Below are positions 29,004-40,825 of a DNA stretch of 60,000 nucleotides, piece by piece (positions within the stretch are counted from its first letter, which is position 1; every line of letters begins with the position of its first letter). A program made the translations under genes and the position numbers. This DNA comes from Adiantum capillus-veneris (taxonomy: Eukaryota; Streptophyta; Polypodiopsida; Polypodiales; Pteridaceae). The DNA lies in assembly GCA_014529385.2 (NCBI GenBank), contig CM043959.1, positions 88,211,529-88,271,528 on the forward strand, written 5' to 3'. Under the pieces are notes generated by a model that was not told the DNA's origin, did not search any database, and saw only the letters and a list, made by a program, of their open reading frames with translations.

Positions 29004-30934
29004 ATGAATTTCAACAAGAATCAGTCGACTTCTTCTACATTTGCTAATGCAGGAGGAGATCACGAAGAAGATTTTCATGACCAAACAGAGGAAGAGTATG
29101 GGCCACCTTGGCCTACTCAATACGAACTTCAAGAGATGGAATGTCGATAGCAGGTTGACGAGTGCACAAAGCAGATGATCAAAATTGCAAAGGATCCAAA
29201 ATTTGCAAAATTTTTGTCTCAATAATCCATCACCGAAGTGCACACTGAGTGGCAAAAAGCCACAAAACCACCCATCCGGAGATCAAGAAACCTCCTTCTT
29301 CGAGGATGTTTACAGAGCAAAAATTACAAGAGGTGGTTCAGACACAGATTAGTCGGCTTTTGGACGCTAACAACAAATTCAAAAAGCAAGAGAAACAGTA
29401 CAAGAAAGGGACTGACTTCTCGGGTTATTTGGGTCGTCAATCTTCTTTCGCATCGGTAAGAAAGCAGAAGAAGCGTGTACGATTTGAAGGACTACCCATT
29501 TCTTCTTCTTCTTCTTCTTCTTCTGACAGTTCTTCTAGCTCTTTAGACTCGAGCAAGGAAGACAAAAAAGGCAAAAAGCGAAGCAAAAAGCAAAGCTTTG
29601 GAAAGGGAAAGAAAAAGGCAAAGAAGCCTAGATTTTGCCCAGTTTCTGACAGTTCTACAGAGGACTCATCCTCTGATAGTTCAAACTAACGATCACATGT
29701 TTTATGCAAAGAAGCAACATTTTTACAAGCCAACCAATATGACTTTCTCGAAGACAAAAGCAAGAAAGTGAAAGAATTCGAAGGTGGACAATCGATTAAA
29801 TTTGAATCCTTTTCTGGGTTCCGAGATGCTCCGAGGGCTTTGGCCTTCATTCAGCAGTTTGACATAGCTTTCTCTGGAGGGCATTACTCAGAGCATTCCA
29901 AGATTAGGAGGGCTACATCTTTCTTTAAAGGAAATGCTCGAACATGGTGGTCCACTCTTCTTCTGAGGAAGGAAGCTCCAGTTAAATGGTTGAAATTCAA
30001 AAGGCTCTTTATTTCTTCTTGGCTGACTCGGGAGTACGAAGGAGAGGTACGAACCGCGTGGAATCATCTTCAGATGACCCAGGGAGATTCTTTGGACGCT
30101 TATTTTGCGAGAGATTTTGGAACTCTTTTCTACCAACCTCTTCATTTAAGAAGGTGTCTTTAAGGAACAGATTGAGCGGTTTTGCTGCGGACTCCCTACA
30201 GAGATCCGAGACTATTGCCTGAAACAAAAGTCTAATTCTATTTAAGAATTGATGGGCCATGCGAAACGGGGTTTTGTGATACATTCGGAAAATTTGGCTT
30301 ATCCCACTGATGAGATCTTGACTCAGAGAACCCAATAGACCTCTCAGAATGAAAGTAGAGAGAGAAAAAGTCTTCAAAAAAAGAAAGACAAAGATACACG
30401 AGCCCGGCTTACTCTTCGAGAGAGGGCCAATTACATCAAAGAAGGGAAGTGTTTTGGATGCAGAAAACATGGGCACGTCTCCGCAAAGGGCCCCAAAGGG
30501 CACAACAAGAACAACGTGAAGAGAGGCCAGAGAGTTCGAGAGCAGCAGAGGAACGTGGTAGAAAAGGCAAGATGAAAGAGGGCCAATTACATCAAAGAAG
30601 GGAATTGTTTGGATGCGGGAAACATGGGCACGTCTCCGCAAAGTGTCCCAAAAGGGCATAACAAGAACAACCTGAAGACAGGCCAGAGAGTTCGAGAGCA
30701 GCAGAGGAACGTGGTAGAAAAGGCAAGATGAAAGCAGGACTGGTTCCAAATTGCATGGTACTGACCCAAGCACGATTGATGAAAGTACAAAACTTTGCTG
30801 AGCTTGGGGCAAAGCGAAAGATCAAGAAGCCTTGATTTTCTTTGATGGTTGCCAAGGCCAACTTCATTTCAACCGAATTGGTGGCGTAGCTCAAGATTAC
30901 ACCCGATCGGATGGGACCACCAGTAGAGGCAGTT
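29004..30934 (+). pseudogene. gag: Gypsy Gag with duplicated zinc knuckle
   Basis: From ATG 29004: acidic start (GGDHEEDFHDQTEEEYGPPW), KDPKFAKFLSQ, coiled basic region, poly-Ser, then the retrotransposon Gag core at 29768-30163 (IKFESFSGFRDAPRALAFIQ, ARTWWSTLL, WLKFKRLFISSWL). CCHC knuckles follow at about 30450 (CFGCRKHGHVSAKG, last Cys lost) and 30605 (FGCGKHGHVSAKC). Past them, GLVPNCMVL begins the protease region and is cut off near 30934, where inverted gag sequence begins. Stops at about 29148 and 29223 and shifts near 29300, 29690 and 30110 disable it. Confidence 0.88.
30422..30733 (+). repeat. In-frame 156-bp tandem duplication of the Gag zinc knuckle
   Basis: Two consecutive 156-bp copies (30422-30577, 30578-30733), 52 codons each, cover GQLHQRR-to-EKARK sequence with one CCHC knuckle apiece. 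The first knuckle has lost its final Cys. Confidence 0.92.
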
Positions 30935-31500
30935 CTCCTGTCTTCTTTGCTCGAGTCAGATGAGCTAGAAGAACTATCAGAAGAAGAAGAAGAAGACGCT
31001 TCTTCTGCTTTCTTGCCGATTCAAAAGTAGACTAACGACCCAAATAACCCGGGAAATCAACACCTTTCTTCTGCTTTTTGTCATGCTTTTTAGCTTTGTT
31101 TTGCGTGTCAAAAAGCTGAGCAATTCGTGCATCAACCACCTCTTCTAATTCTTGCTCTGTGTACATCCTGGGAGTAGGAGGTTTCTTGGGTGGTTCTATG
31201 GTCTGCCGTCATTGCGTGTGCACCTCCTCGAAAGAGGTCTCGCTCATATATTTTGCAAATTTTGGGTCCTTCGCAAAATTGAGCATCATCTTTGTTGCGT
31301 CTCCGATCAATTGTTGACGCTCCATCTCTTCGAGCTCTGCCTGAGTAGGCCGAGGCGGGCCATACTCCTCGTGTGAATCTTCGTTGTGATCCCTTCCCGC
31401 ATCTCTGGATGCAAGGGAGTCGACTAATCTTTGCCTGAAGCCATAAGTGCCGCGGAAAAAAAAAGGGATCGGATTCCCCATAGAAGAGAGATCGGCCGTG
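30935..31500 (-). pseudogene. gag: Gypsy Gag N-terminal fragment of another copy
   Basis: Leftward from about 31480: DAGRDHNEDSHEEYGPPRPT, KDPKFAKYMSETSFEEVH, then EQELEEVVDARIAQL-like and a poly-Ser/Glu tract near 30950-30990. It matches 56750-56200 of the complete element. It is truncated near 30935 where it meets the plus-strand gag. Confidence 0.85.
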
Positions 31501-31911
31501 CTTTGATACCACTGTAACAGACTTGGACACTCCAAGTCGAGAATCTACCGTGACACCACAACTAATCACTTCAAACAGTTCATAGTTCACAATTGATTCG
31601 ACACTGGCCCGCGGCGGAGTTCCGTGCCTAGAGATATTGGCCCCAAAGACTGGCGCCTTTTTCGGTATTTCTTTTTGTATTAATCTGTTGCAAAGTACAA
31701 GTGGGTAGCCAGGACTCACTCTCAGACTCTGCGTCCAGATGCTCTGAGAAGTGAGAGCCCAACTACCTATATAAAGGTTTACAAGGGATGCCAAAAGGAG
31801 AGCCCCAGAAGCTTCAAAAGCTGTCCCAAAACCTTCAAGTTAAAAGCACTTGAAAAATAAAGCAACTCTTTATTTTCCCTCTCATAGGGCTTAGTGAAAA
31901 ATAAAGTAACT

Positions 31912-31961
<50 letters not shown>

Positions 31962-32181
31962 TGCTTGCGTAGAATAAAGCAGAGATTCTCCCACGCAAAG
32001 CTGCCCAAAAAACAGTATCGTAAATCGCGGAATCCGTACAGCCTGCCACGTGTCATATTTTCCACAATTTGCGGGGCTGCCGTACAGCCAGCAACGTCAG
32101 CATTTCAGCATGTCTGCATTTCCCCGGGCTTGTCCATGCAGATGTGTGTATACTGGGCAGCCACGTCACCAGTTTGTGACA
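31498..32181 (-). repeat. Primer site and 5' LTR (669 bp) of the fragment element
   Basis: On the minus strand the LTR runs from TGTCACAAACTGGTGACG (32181) to ...TCCAAGTCTGTTACA (31513), followed by GTGGTATCAAAGCACG (primer site with one change). It carries the shared LTR core at 31653-31676 and a (TC)n array at 31917-31958 that is short in the homologous LTRs at 51000 and 56822. Confidence 0.9.
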
Positions 32182-32222
32182 CATTTGATCTCATCTCCTG
32201 GTCCAACCTTTTAATCCAGAAG

Positions 32223-32600
32223 TCAATCACTAGCCATCACACCTTGGTCGACCTTTTGACCTTTCACATTGAACCCATCCAAGTGTACCAATGGACTAGT
32301 CATCCAGAGGTAGTATGTTGCAAACATACATTCCTCATAGCTTTCGACTTTCCTTTTCTTCCGCGCTCTTTGGCTACTCTGGAATTCCTTGGCTCGTCTT
32401 CTGGTGGTCCTCTGGTTCTTCTTTTCAAGAATTCTGTACAACTCCTTCTGCGAGTACAGGTTCCGCTTTTCTGCACTTATCTGTCCTTTCACCTTTCTTC
32501 CCGACTTGAGAGGAAAGGTAAATCTCATCAATCGGGTAATTCTTCAAGTGTTTCACAAATCTTGGATTTTTGAAGTACTTGATCAATCTTCCATAAAAAC
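32223..32600 (-). pseudogene. gag: Diverged gypsy Gag fragment
   Basis: Leftward: FKNPRFVKHLKNYPIDEIYL, then RNLYSQKELYRILEKKNQRT, aligning in order with KDPNLAKYMSETSFQEVH and KQYSEKELQEVVDARI of the complete element. Only this part remains. Confidence 0.6.
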
Positions 32601-34440
32601 ATCTTCTTGCCGAATTGACATGAAGAGTGGTTATCATCAGATCCGAATTGCTGGAGACGTCTACAAGACAGCTTTTAGGACGACTTTTGGTTTGTATGAA
32701 TATTTGGTCTTACATGATGGATAGGATTTTTAGAGAGTATCGATCATTTGTGGGCACTTTCTTTGACAACATTATCGTCTTCTCCAAGAATGAAGCAGAA
32801 CATAGACACCACCTGTTGGAGGTTTTCCAGGCACGACAGAAGCATAAGTTGGTTATAAATGCAAAAAAGAGCGTGTTTTTTTGCCTGAGATACATTTCTT
32901 GGGATACATCGTCTCAGCAGAAGGGGTAAAGATGGACCCGGCCGAAATTGAGACTATTCATGATTGCCTTGATTTGAAGAATGTTCAGGAGGTTCGAAGC
33001 TTTCTGGGCTTGTGCTCATACTATCGGCGGTTCATTCGGAAATTTGCAGAGATAGCTTCTCCTTTGCATATGCCGACTCAGAAAGGAGTTCCTTTTACTT
33101 GGGGACCGACATAGATTGCATCCTTTTAGACTCTCAAGGAAAAGTTGACTACGAGACCACTATTGGCATTGCGAGACTTGCAAAAGCCATTCGAAGTTTA
33201 CTGTGATGCTTGTGGTCGTAGCCTAGGAGCAGTCTTGATCCAAGAAGGCCATGTCATAGCCTTATGAGAGTAGGATGTTTTCATGTCCTGAAAGGATTGC
33301 AGAGATTTATGAGAAAGAGCTTTTGGCAGTTATCCATGCTCTTACGCAATGGAGACACTGTCTACTCGGATCTGACTTTACCGTCTTCACATACCATCAA
33401 AGTTTACGCTACTTCTTATCGTAGAAGCAACTTTCGGAAAAGTAGATAAGATGGGCTAACATCTTGTCACAGTTCCACTTCCAGATAGTCCATGTTTAAG
33501 GACATCAGAATTTAGTGGTAGATGCATTGTCTAGAAAGCCCTTGGTTCTAGCTATTTCTGCGATACATCATCAAAGCTTTGAAGCAAGCTATTCCATACG
33601 GGACGGTTATTTGATGCGGAAAACGATGTTGTGTGTTACACAGCCTTTGGGGAAAAAGGCTTTGACAGAGTGTCATTGTCTACCTTTTTTATGGATAAAT
33701 ACCACCTTGAAGGGTGTTGAGCATTACTTTTGCAGGCCGAGGCTTAAAAAGGATATGGACGAGTTTCTTCGCAGCTGCTTAGTATGCCAAAAGGTCAAGT
33801 TTAACAGGCATAAGACACCAGGACTTCTAGAGCTTTTACCCTTTTATTCCTGGGAAAGCATTGCCATGGATTTTATTTTTGATCTTCCCAAAACTCAAAG
33901 TGGGCATGATGGCATTTGGACAGTCATTGATAGATTCAGTAAACATTCCCACTGTAAAGAAGACAGTTAAGCCCGATCATTTGGCGAAATTTTCTAAATA
34001 TATGGCATGCCTGAGTCCATTGTTTTGGACAAAGATCCCCGGTCTACTAGTTGTTTTAAAGGGAAATCTGGGAGAACATTGACACGCGGTTGCAGTTCTT
34101 GTCCTCGTTCCACAACAGAGGGGCAATTTGAGATAGCCATTTCAGTGGGTTTGGATTTGTTGAAGTCTTATATTTCGGATTAGAAGACTTAATGGGAAAA
34201 GGATTTGCCCTTGGTGGAGTTTGCCTACAACAACACACTTCATTCATCGACGGGGAAGGCACCACTTGAAGTAATCGAGGGTGCTAAGAGAGTTCCTCAA
34301 TTTCTAAGTACTAAGACAATTTCTCAATTGTCCAAGTACTAAGTACTAAAGACAATTCCTCAATTTCTAAGTACTAGAAAAGTTCCTCAATTTCTAAGTA
34401 CTAAAGACAAGATTTTGAAGCAAATTTTTGAAAATGTCTA
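32601..34440 (+). pseudogene. pol: Gypsy Pol relic (RT, RNase H, integrase)
   Basis: RT begins mid-domain (RIDMKSGYHQIRI); the MPFGLTNAP segment is deleted and the catalytic box reads FFDN. Then VRSFLGLCSYYRRFIRKFA, RNase H with FEVYCDACGRSLGAVLIQ, linker VDALSRKPLV, integrase zinc-binding end SCLVCQKVKFNRHK, and DFIFDLPKTQSGHDGIWT with the first Asp. The rest of the integrase (33960-34300) is shifted, with LPLVEFAYNNTLHSS near 34205. It is homologous to the Pol at 54600-52200 on the other strand. It could be the continuation of the gag at 29004 after the inverted fragments. Confidence 0.85.
34290..34410 (+). repeat. Short tandem repeats 'cctcaatttctaagtacta'
   Basis: About four units of 27-35 bp, each with CTCAATT(T/G)(C/T)(T/C)AAGTACTA and a linking AGACAATT or AAAGTTC. 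Confidence 0.8.
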
Positions 34441-35124
34441 GAAGGCATGGAAGGCCATCTAGGAGTTCAAAGGAGGAGAGATCGTCCTCTTTTGATAGTG
34501 ACCAAATGAGCAAGAAAACCAAGTAATTCAAGGGAGGGAATCAGGCCTTCAGGTTTGAGACGTTTTCAGGCTACCAAGACACCCATCGAGCCCTTGAGTT
34601 TGTACAACATACCCACAGGTCCCAAGGCACAAGGAATGAAAGGAGAAGGGAATCAGGTGGTAGATCAGAGAATTCCCCAGACCTAGGATAAGATTTTTGA
34701 AGCATATCAGTATGATCTAGATCTAGATACTGCTACCATATAGATTCTGGAGAATCGGATGGTAGCACATCCGAAGGTTCCGACAAAATAAGGGAACCAG
34801 ATGCAAGTTTATCATAGGATTTCGGAGAAAGGGGATCAGATGATAGTGCGTCTCAGGGTTCTGATGATTGAGAGTGATGTGGCAATGGATAGGGGAAGCT
34901 AGCAAAGATACCCACAGGTCCCAGGGCACAAGGAATGAAAGGAGAAGGGAATTAGGTGGTAGATCAGAGAATTCCCCAAACCTAGGATAAGATTTTTGAA
35001 GCAGATCGGTATGATCTAGATTTGGATATTGATTTTGCCAAGGTACACAACGCTCTTGAGAAGTCTCAAGCACGGCATAAGAAGGCAACCGACAAGGATT
35101 GACGCTCTTTCTAGATTCAAGAGA
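34441..35124. other. Decayed gypsy sequence with a 120-bp internal duplication
   Basis: The stretch 'cccacaggtcccaaggcaca...tatgatctagat' at 34611-34730 returns at 34912-35020. Plus-strand phrases such as FRFETFSGYQDTHRALEFVQ (near 34550) look like a Gag core of another gypsy subfamily. No complete domain remains. Confidence 0.45.
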
Positions 35125-35430
35125 AGATAAATGATGGTGAGGTTTGAGAGCAGATGCTTTTGGGTTTAGTGCTTTTGAACTGAATGCTTTTGGGGCTCTT
35201 CTTTTGAGCATCCCTTGTAAGAGCCCCAAGGGCCTCACTCTGCATAGCATATGGAGGTAGAGTCTGAGAGCAGAGGTCCCTTGGGAGTTGTACTTGGCAA
35301 TGATTAATAATAAAGAAATACCAAAAGGGGCGCCATATACACACACACACACACTAAAGATCACTGATTTTGAAGTTTCTATTTGTGTGTTGCTATTGAT
35401 TTCTCGCTTGGACTGTCCAAGCCTGTTACA
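35125..35430 (+). repeat. 5'-truncated gypsy LTR
   Basis: Homologous to the second half of the LTR at 28412-28939: 'gcttttggggctct', 'gagcatcccttgta', the shared core at 35312-35334 and the end GGACTGTCCAAGCCTGTTACA-like. No primer site follows, so it fits a 3' LTR. A short CA run is at 35338-35354. Confidence 0.8.
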
Positions 35431-36119
35431 ATCACCAAGTCATAGTTAGCCCACCTCCTTATAATTCGGAAGCTTTATCTTTTTTGTAATCTTGCAAATG
35501 CTTCAAAGTGTATCATCGTTAAGTATTTGTAGACGAGATACTGGATTTGCAATGATCTTCTTTTCAAAACAATATGAGAGTTCTTCACTAGTATGTATAT
35601 GTTGCTTTCACCATCAAAAACTTTTTTGTCAAAAATAGTTGCCCCCATAGAGTTCTTGATGTATCTTTGCACATACTTTCATTAACTTTGAATTGCCGAT
35701 GTAGTTACAACTTGATTGTGTAGCCCTTGAGCTCAGCATTCTATAGAAAGGTCTTTTCTTCATGTGCAAGGATTTATTCTTGCTGAAGTCACACTTCCAT
35801 TTCTTCAATCTAGGGAATAACCTCTGAACTCCTTAGGCAGCTCACCATAATACTTTTCCAAGTGCTCTTCGAGAGTAATGAGTCGGAACGAGTCTACATA
35901 AAGATTAAACTTCCCAAACATCATAATCTTTAAGGGTATCTTCCTCTTCAAAAAACATCCAGTTCCTTGCTGAGAGAGCAGCTACTCCAAAGGATGGTGT
36001 TAACTACATAGATGCAAAAAGTTGTTGCATTCACTGTCACCAGCGTGTGACTACTATCTATCCTTTTTGTTGATTTCTTTCTTATTATCTATTTACTTTC
36101 ACTTTTTGGAAACACCCCT
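35431..36119. other. Unrecognised sequence, weakly coding-like on the minus strand
   Basis: Minus-strand pieces such as WKCDFSKNKSLHMKKRPFYR and KVCAKIHQELYG are seen but fit no family known to me. Confidence 0.25.
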
Positions 36120-37400
36120 CGGGAAATCTAACTGCCCTACATTGCATAGCTAGTGTGGAACTGTCCAGAGGGAGTCCAGGCCTGAGGGCAAGAGAGCACT
36201 AAGTTTGGACAAGGACTATGGTTAGCCAAGTGGGGTCATTGACTAGCCAAAGTGGAATCCTTTGCTACAGAGGCTACATTTCAGTTCTGGATGTGGCCGC
36301 AGTGTACAAAGAGGGTCGGATGACCTAGAAAGATACAATGGCAACATCTCCTAAAATTTAGGGAACTGCTATTTTGGGACCTGAAAATGTGTTGACGTCA
36401 TTACCTCCGGAATGACAAGGGGAACATTTTCTTACTCTGCCGTGAAGTCAACTGGGCAACCGGTTGGGAGATTTTTAGGCGGCAACCCCGAAACGGGAAA
36501 ATGCTTGTAAATGTGCCAAGTGGCACATTCTGGTACACTTGCCTCATGCAACAAGAAGTGGTGCTGAATTTAGGAGGGGGAGAGCCTCATTTTCAGATTT
36601 GTCACAGGTTAAGAGCTATGGAGTGCTTGCTTTCCCTCCTATGTACAGTGCGGTGCCAGGATTGATGCCCTGCACGCTACGCACTGCCCTCTCTCTCCCC
36701 TTTGGCAGTATGTTATGCCCCACTAGTGGGCTCTTCATTTGACCAATGTACAGTTGTGTGGGTTCATGAGCGATTGCCGAGGCAAGAGCCTCTTGCACAG
36801 GTACTGGATTAGCTAGCGGCTAATGCCCCCGCAGGTACAGGTGAATTTGGAGAGGTTTCACGCCAGAAATCTCGTCCGATTCAAAGGGCAAGTAGCCCTA
36901 CAGGTGCGGGAGCTCGAGGACTTCCTACGGATGCGACCGGCACGCGAAATGGAGCCCAAAGCAGTAAATTACAGCCTGCTGTGTATTTTTGTAGGTTTAG
37001 GGTTTTGGCCCTAAACGGACCCTAATACCCCCAGGAGGTTCGGGGACGCAAGGGGACCGCTGTACAGGCGATCTGGCGCATTTTCAAGGCTGAAAACAGA
37101 GAATTCAGCGTGCCCGTATGCGTCAGGAAAGTCGGCCAATGCGTGGGAATACTGACTGTGAAGGGTTCTAGTACAGTTATGCTGCCGAAATCGGGCTGGA
37201 ACAGTGGAAATTCAGCCGAGTTTGTGCGGGGTAGCTTGTAGGGAACCACAGCGTTTATTCCCTCTTTTGAACAATAAAGAAATACCGAAAGGGGCGCCTA
37301 AGTTAGGGGCCAATCTGGTGTCTGTCTACTCATACAGGTGCAATTTAGCAGCCTGTATCTCTCTCCCCTTTGTTGTGTCTTGAAAGTATAGGTAAAATAG
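36120..37400 (+). repeat. LTR-like region of another gypsy subfamily
   Basis: GC-richer than its surroundings. It carries the shared LTR core AATAAAGAAATACCG then AAAGGGGCGCC at 37274-37298, followed by GGGGCCAAT as in the other LTRs. Exact ends were not resolved. Confidence 0.45.
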
Positions 37401-37645
37401 ACGACTAATAATGGGTGAAAGCTAAATCAAGGTTTAAAGTAAAGTCTACCGCCCTTTTTGGATTGAACAGGCCGGTTTCATTCACCCCATGTTCCGGGAA
37501 CTTGGCCTTGCAACAGGAATGTTGATCACCACTCCTGAGCATACCCCTTCAAGAAACACGTAGCCTTCCTAAACTTGGAGGCTTTTGTGAGATTTCCCCC
37601 ATGAAAACGTGTGTCAAACTATTGTATGAAGGTAGAGGCCTTGTG
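37401..37645. other. No supported feature
   Basis: No frame or repeat recognised between the LTR-like region and the gag fragment. Confidence 0.3.
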
Positions 37646-37944
37646 TTAGTCTATGGGGCCGTGAAAAGTGTCAAACCTGACACTTCGGCCTTCTTCCTTG
37701 TAGTCTTTTTGAATAGCCCTTGATGTAAGTTGTGCCAATATGTTGTCTGCTTCTGCCTCTCCCTCATCTTTACTGTCAAGAGACCCTTCATATTTGTCTT
37801 CATCACTGTCTTGGACCTCGACCTCCACTTTCTCATACTTCTCCTCCTACTCATTGATGTTAATCTTCCTTGAATTCTCCATTGCTGAAGATAAGCCGTT
37901 CGCGGATTTCCATAGAAGAGCAACTAACTACGCTTTGATATCAC
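37646..37944 (-). pseudogene. gag: Gypsy Gag N-terminus and primer site
   Basis: On the minus strand a primer site GTGATATCAAAGCG lies at about 37930-37943, next to the LTR. It is followed by an acidic Gag start (MENSRKI, VEVEVQDSDEDKYEGSLDSK, DEGEAEADNILAQL) and the core start RSVRFDTFHGPID, where it stops. This resembles the order in the other gypsy Gags here (acidic, then core). Everything downstream is lost. Confidence 0.7.
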
Positions 37945-38499
37945 TGTAACCAATGTCAAGGCAGTGTGGGACAACAAAACAATATTTTTCAGCTTTGAAA
38001 ACCAGTATTTCAACACATAGAGAATGTAGATATTAGATAGTGTAATTAGGAGACAGAGAGACTTAGAGATGGGATCAGGAGAGATGGAGACTCGAGAGGC
38101 AGAGTTCCTTTCCTACACGGTACTGCCAAATGACTTGCATAGACCATGCATGGGCCTTCCATGCCCTACATGCTCCGCCAATTCTTAGGTGCCAGTAGTC
38201 TTGCTCCTCTCTCTGTATTGTTCATGCCAGTTCCTAGGCGCGACCAGTCTTGCTCCTCGTTTTGTACTCTGCATGCTCCGCCAGTTCCTACGCTTGAGTA
38301 GTCTTGCTCCTCTCTCTACATCCTTTGCTAGGCTATGGGTCCCCCTGTATCCCCTTGCCAATTCCCTTCTCTTGGGTGTCTTGCACAAGGTAGACTTCAA
38401 TCTCCTACAACAGTTCAACTACGGTGTTGCTGTTGGTGGTATTTCATCTCCTGTAGGAATTTAGCTAAGGAGTTTCTGCAATGGCCAAAATCGGTGATA
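37945..38499 (-). repeat. Gypsy LTR (5' LTR by orientation), about 555 bp
   Basis: Partner of 27476-28358. It shares 'gctttgaaaacca', 'agagagatggag', 'catgcatgggccttcca', 'catcctttgctagg' and the end 'caatggccaaaatcggtga'. Three cca-gttcctagg-like sub-repeats lie at 38165-38310. It lacks the microsatellite part of the partner. Confidence 0.7.
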
Positions 38500-38800
38500 G
38501 TGCTGATCGCATTTAGAGAGTTTCCTTAGCTTTGCATTTGATGAGCATAGCCAAAACCATCTTGAACCCTTCAAATCACAATCATAGGTGACCGCAAGTC
38601 AATGTCCTACATAACATGCCTTCAAAATGGAAGCATAAGTGCTCATATTTGGAGAGAAGCCTTGGCTGTGTTTTTTGCTTGCAAAGACTAACATTGATTT
38701 TCAATAGTCCCAAGGCAGCCCTCGACTACAAATCTAATCGTGAATTTGTTTGCCTAAGTGAACGGCTTGCATGATGATACGTGCCTTCAAAGCACAGGAT
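38500..38800 (-). pseudogene. PPR-gene relic, continuation
   Basis: Repeats phrases of 25730-27475 in the same order: 'gcatttagagag', 'caatcataggtgaccgcaagtcaatg', 'ggagagaagccttggctg', 'aatttgtttgcc'. It is the other half of the relic that was split by the element at 27476-38499. Confidence 0.6.
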
Positions 38801-40803
38801 GGGAGACTCAGCTGAATGTAAAGAGGCTTGATTGCACAATATAAATGATTGATATAAGACTTTTTTGATATACAAGAGTGGGAGTTGATTCTCGGTATAA
38901 GCTATAGGAAATAATGTAGGGAAGGTGCCACTATATGGGAGAGATTCTATGGTAGGTAAGGTAAGAGAGATGAATGTAGCTCTTACACACTCCTTATAGT
39001 TCTAACATTTACCGTTAATTAGGAGGACACAAGAAGCATGAATTTTTTTAATCTTGTCAATGATGAGGAAGTGAAGGAGCCTGAGGAGGAGAAATCAATG
39101 ATGAGGAAGTGAAGGAGCATGAGGAGGAGAAATCGATGCATCGGGGTTGTATGGGTGAAAGGAGGATTGCGGGAGGATTTGGCACTGATGGAGGTGGGTT
39201 GTTTGTCGTCAACAGAGAGGGAATGTCAGAGGGAGGACCATAAGAAAGCTCCTCAAGGAAAATAATTGAGCAACTGCAAAAGAAAGTGTGTTTGAGACGA
39301 TGACACACCGTAGCCAATGAAGATGCTGCGAGTGCTTCAAGGAGCCAACTTTGTTGGAGGGTTGGTGTCAAGGGCATAGGCAGGGCAGAGTTGAAGATGT
39401 GTAGATCATGGCTTAGAATGGGTAGTGTGCCAAACAAACGAGCATAGGGTCTTTCGCCTTGAAGGGAAGAGTAGTTGCTACGATTTTGAAGGTAATAAGC
39501 CATAGAGAGTGCTTCCTCTCAGTAATCGTGAGATAGTTGCGCTTGGGCAGGCATGGCACAAGTGGCATTAAGTAGATTGGAGTTTCTTTTGCTCAGCAAT
39601 TCCTTTTGTATGCAGGTGGTTAGAAATTCTGAATTCGTGTAGTGTACTTGGATAAATGTAAGAAAAAAATTATGGCCTGTGAGAGATTGGACATTGGACA
39701 GGCAGAGGACAATAGAGATTTGAGTGAACAAGAGCTAGGGGATGTGAAGTGCGAGAGGAATAGTTAGGAAAGGGTTTCTGAGTAGCTCTCCTGAGTAGGA
39801 AATCTTCACAAAGGCTAATGGGTGTCAGCTCTTTGGAATGACCAACAGCTAGTTGGTGATTTCTCATTTGATGGAGAGCATGCAGAGAAATATGGCCAAG
39901 CCTATAGTCCACTTGAGAGTTATTCTTGTATAGCAGTGTTGGCAATATTGTCAAAAACATAGGTAGACGTTGATGAATTTCCAAGGGGTTAGAGCTTACC
40001 TTGCCGAGGACAAGTGAAGGTGAAATCTATCAACTAGGATCAGGAGCTTGAATTTGGCAGCCCAGGCAAGAAATTCCATCTTCAAGCCTTGATCGGTGAG
40101 CTTGGATATAGAGACCAAGCACATAGAAGGCTTGAGGCACAATGACTTTGCGACCTCCGGGCAAAGTAATCTCGACATCACCATAAGATTGAGCAGGTTG
40201 GCTGCTATCATCACCTAAGCTGAATTCCAAGAGTGTGGAAAGAGAGGTAAGATTCTTGAGCCATTTTAGGTGATAAGTCATATGATGGGTAGCGCTAGTA
40301 TCGAGAAACCATATATCAACATAAGCGGAGGGGGCACCCATAAAAGTAGCATATAGCTCCATTGGTGGATGGGGCGGCATGAAAAGAGGTTGGTTGGTGC
40401 CATCATAATGCGATATCTCAAAATAGTGAGCTTGGGCCTGAGGGGTAGGGAAAGCTTGGAAGAATTCCTTTATCTGCCTGATTCTTCAATTTCAAATGAC
40501 AATCTGGTTCTTCTTTTTAAATGACAATCTTTCTCTAGATGCCCATATTTGTGATAGAAGTTACATTGAATGGAGCATAGGGATTTCTCTTAATGCCATG
40601 GTGTTGTCTTTGACAACCACCATGATTCCACCTTGAATGGTGGCAAGGAGGGTACTTGCTGACGTTAATGTAGCCTTGATGGTTGGAGTATTGCCATGAG
40701 GCTTTGTTGGATTTATGGTCGTGGCAAGTGCCACTCGTTGAGCTTCCATAGTTTGACCGTGGAGAGCCTCCTCTTTATGGATTCTAGCCACTAATGGTTG
40801 CAA
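38801..40803 (-). pseudogene. Copia Gag-AP-integrase fragment
   Basis: Leftward: Gag end (40803-40561), zinc knuckle CNFYHKYGHLEKDC (near 40540), protease WFLDTSATHHMTYHL (about 40300; catalytic Asp present), pre-integrase YRLGHISLHALHQMRNHQL and TPISLCEDFLL (39984-39780), and integrase C-terminal part GERPYARLFGTLP and LHIFNSA (39503-39390), then Ser/Pro-rich sequence. Reverse transcriptase and RNase H are not found. A 38-bp tandem duplication lies at about 39058-39138. Confidence 0.75.
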
Positions 40804-40825
40804 CTACAGGTCTACACATGAGGCT

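Noticed and set aside
30009-30812. 267-codon minus-strand open frame
   Set aside because: It is antisense to Gag with its duplicated knuckle; repeated peptides in it simply mirror the duplication.
36539-37249. Several 60-75 codon open frames in the LTR-like region
   Set aside because: No homology, no shared frame with other LTR copies, and they lie in LTR sequence.
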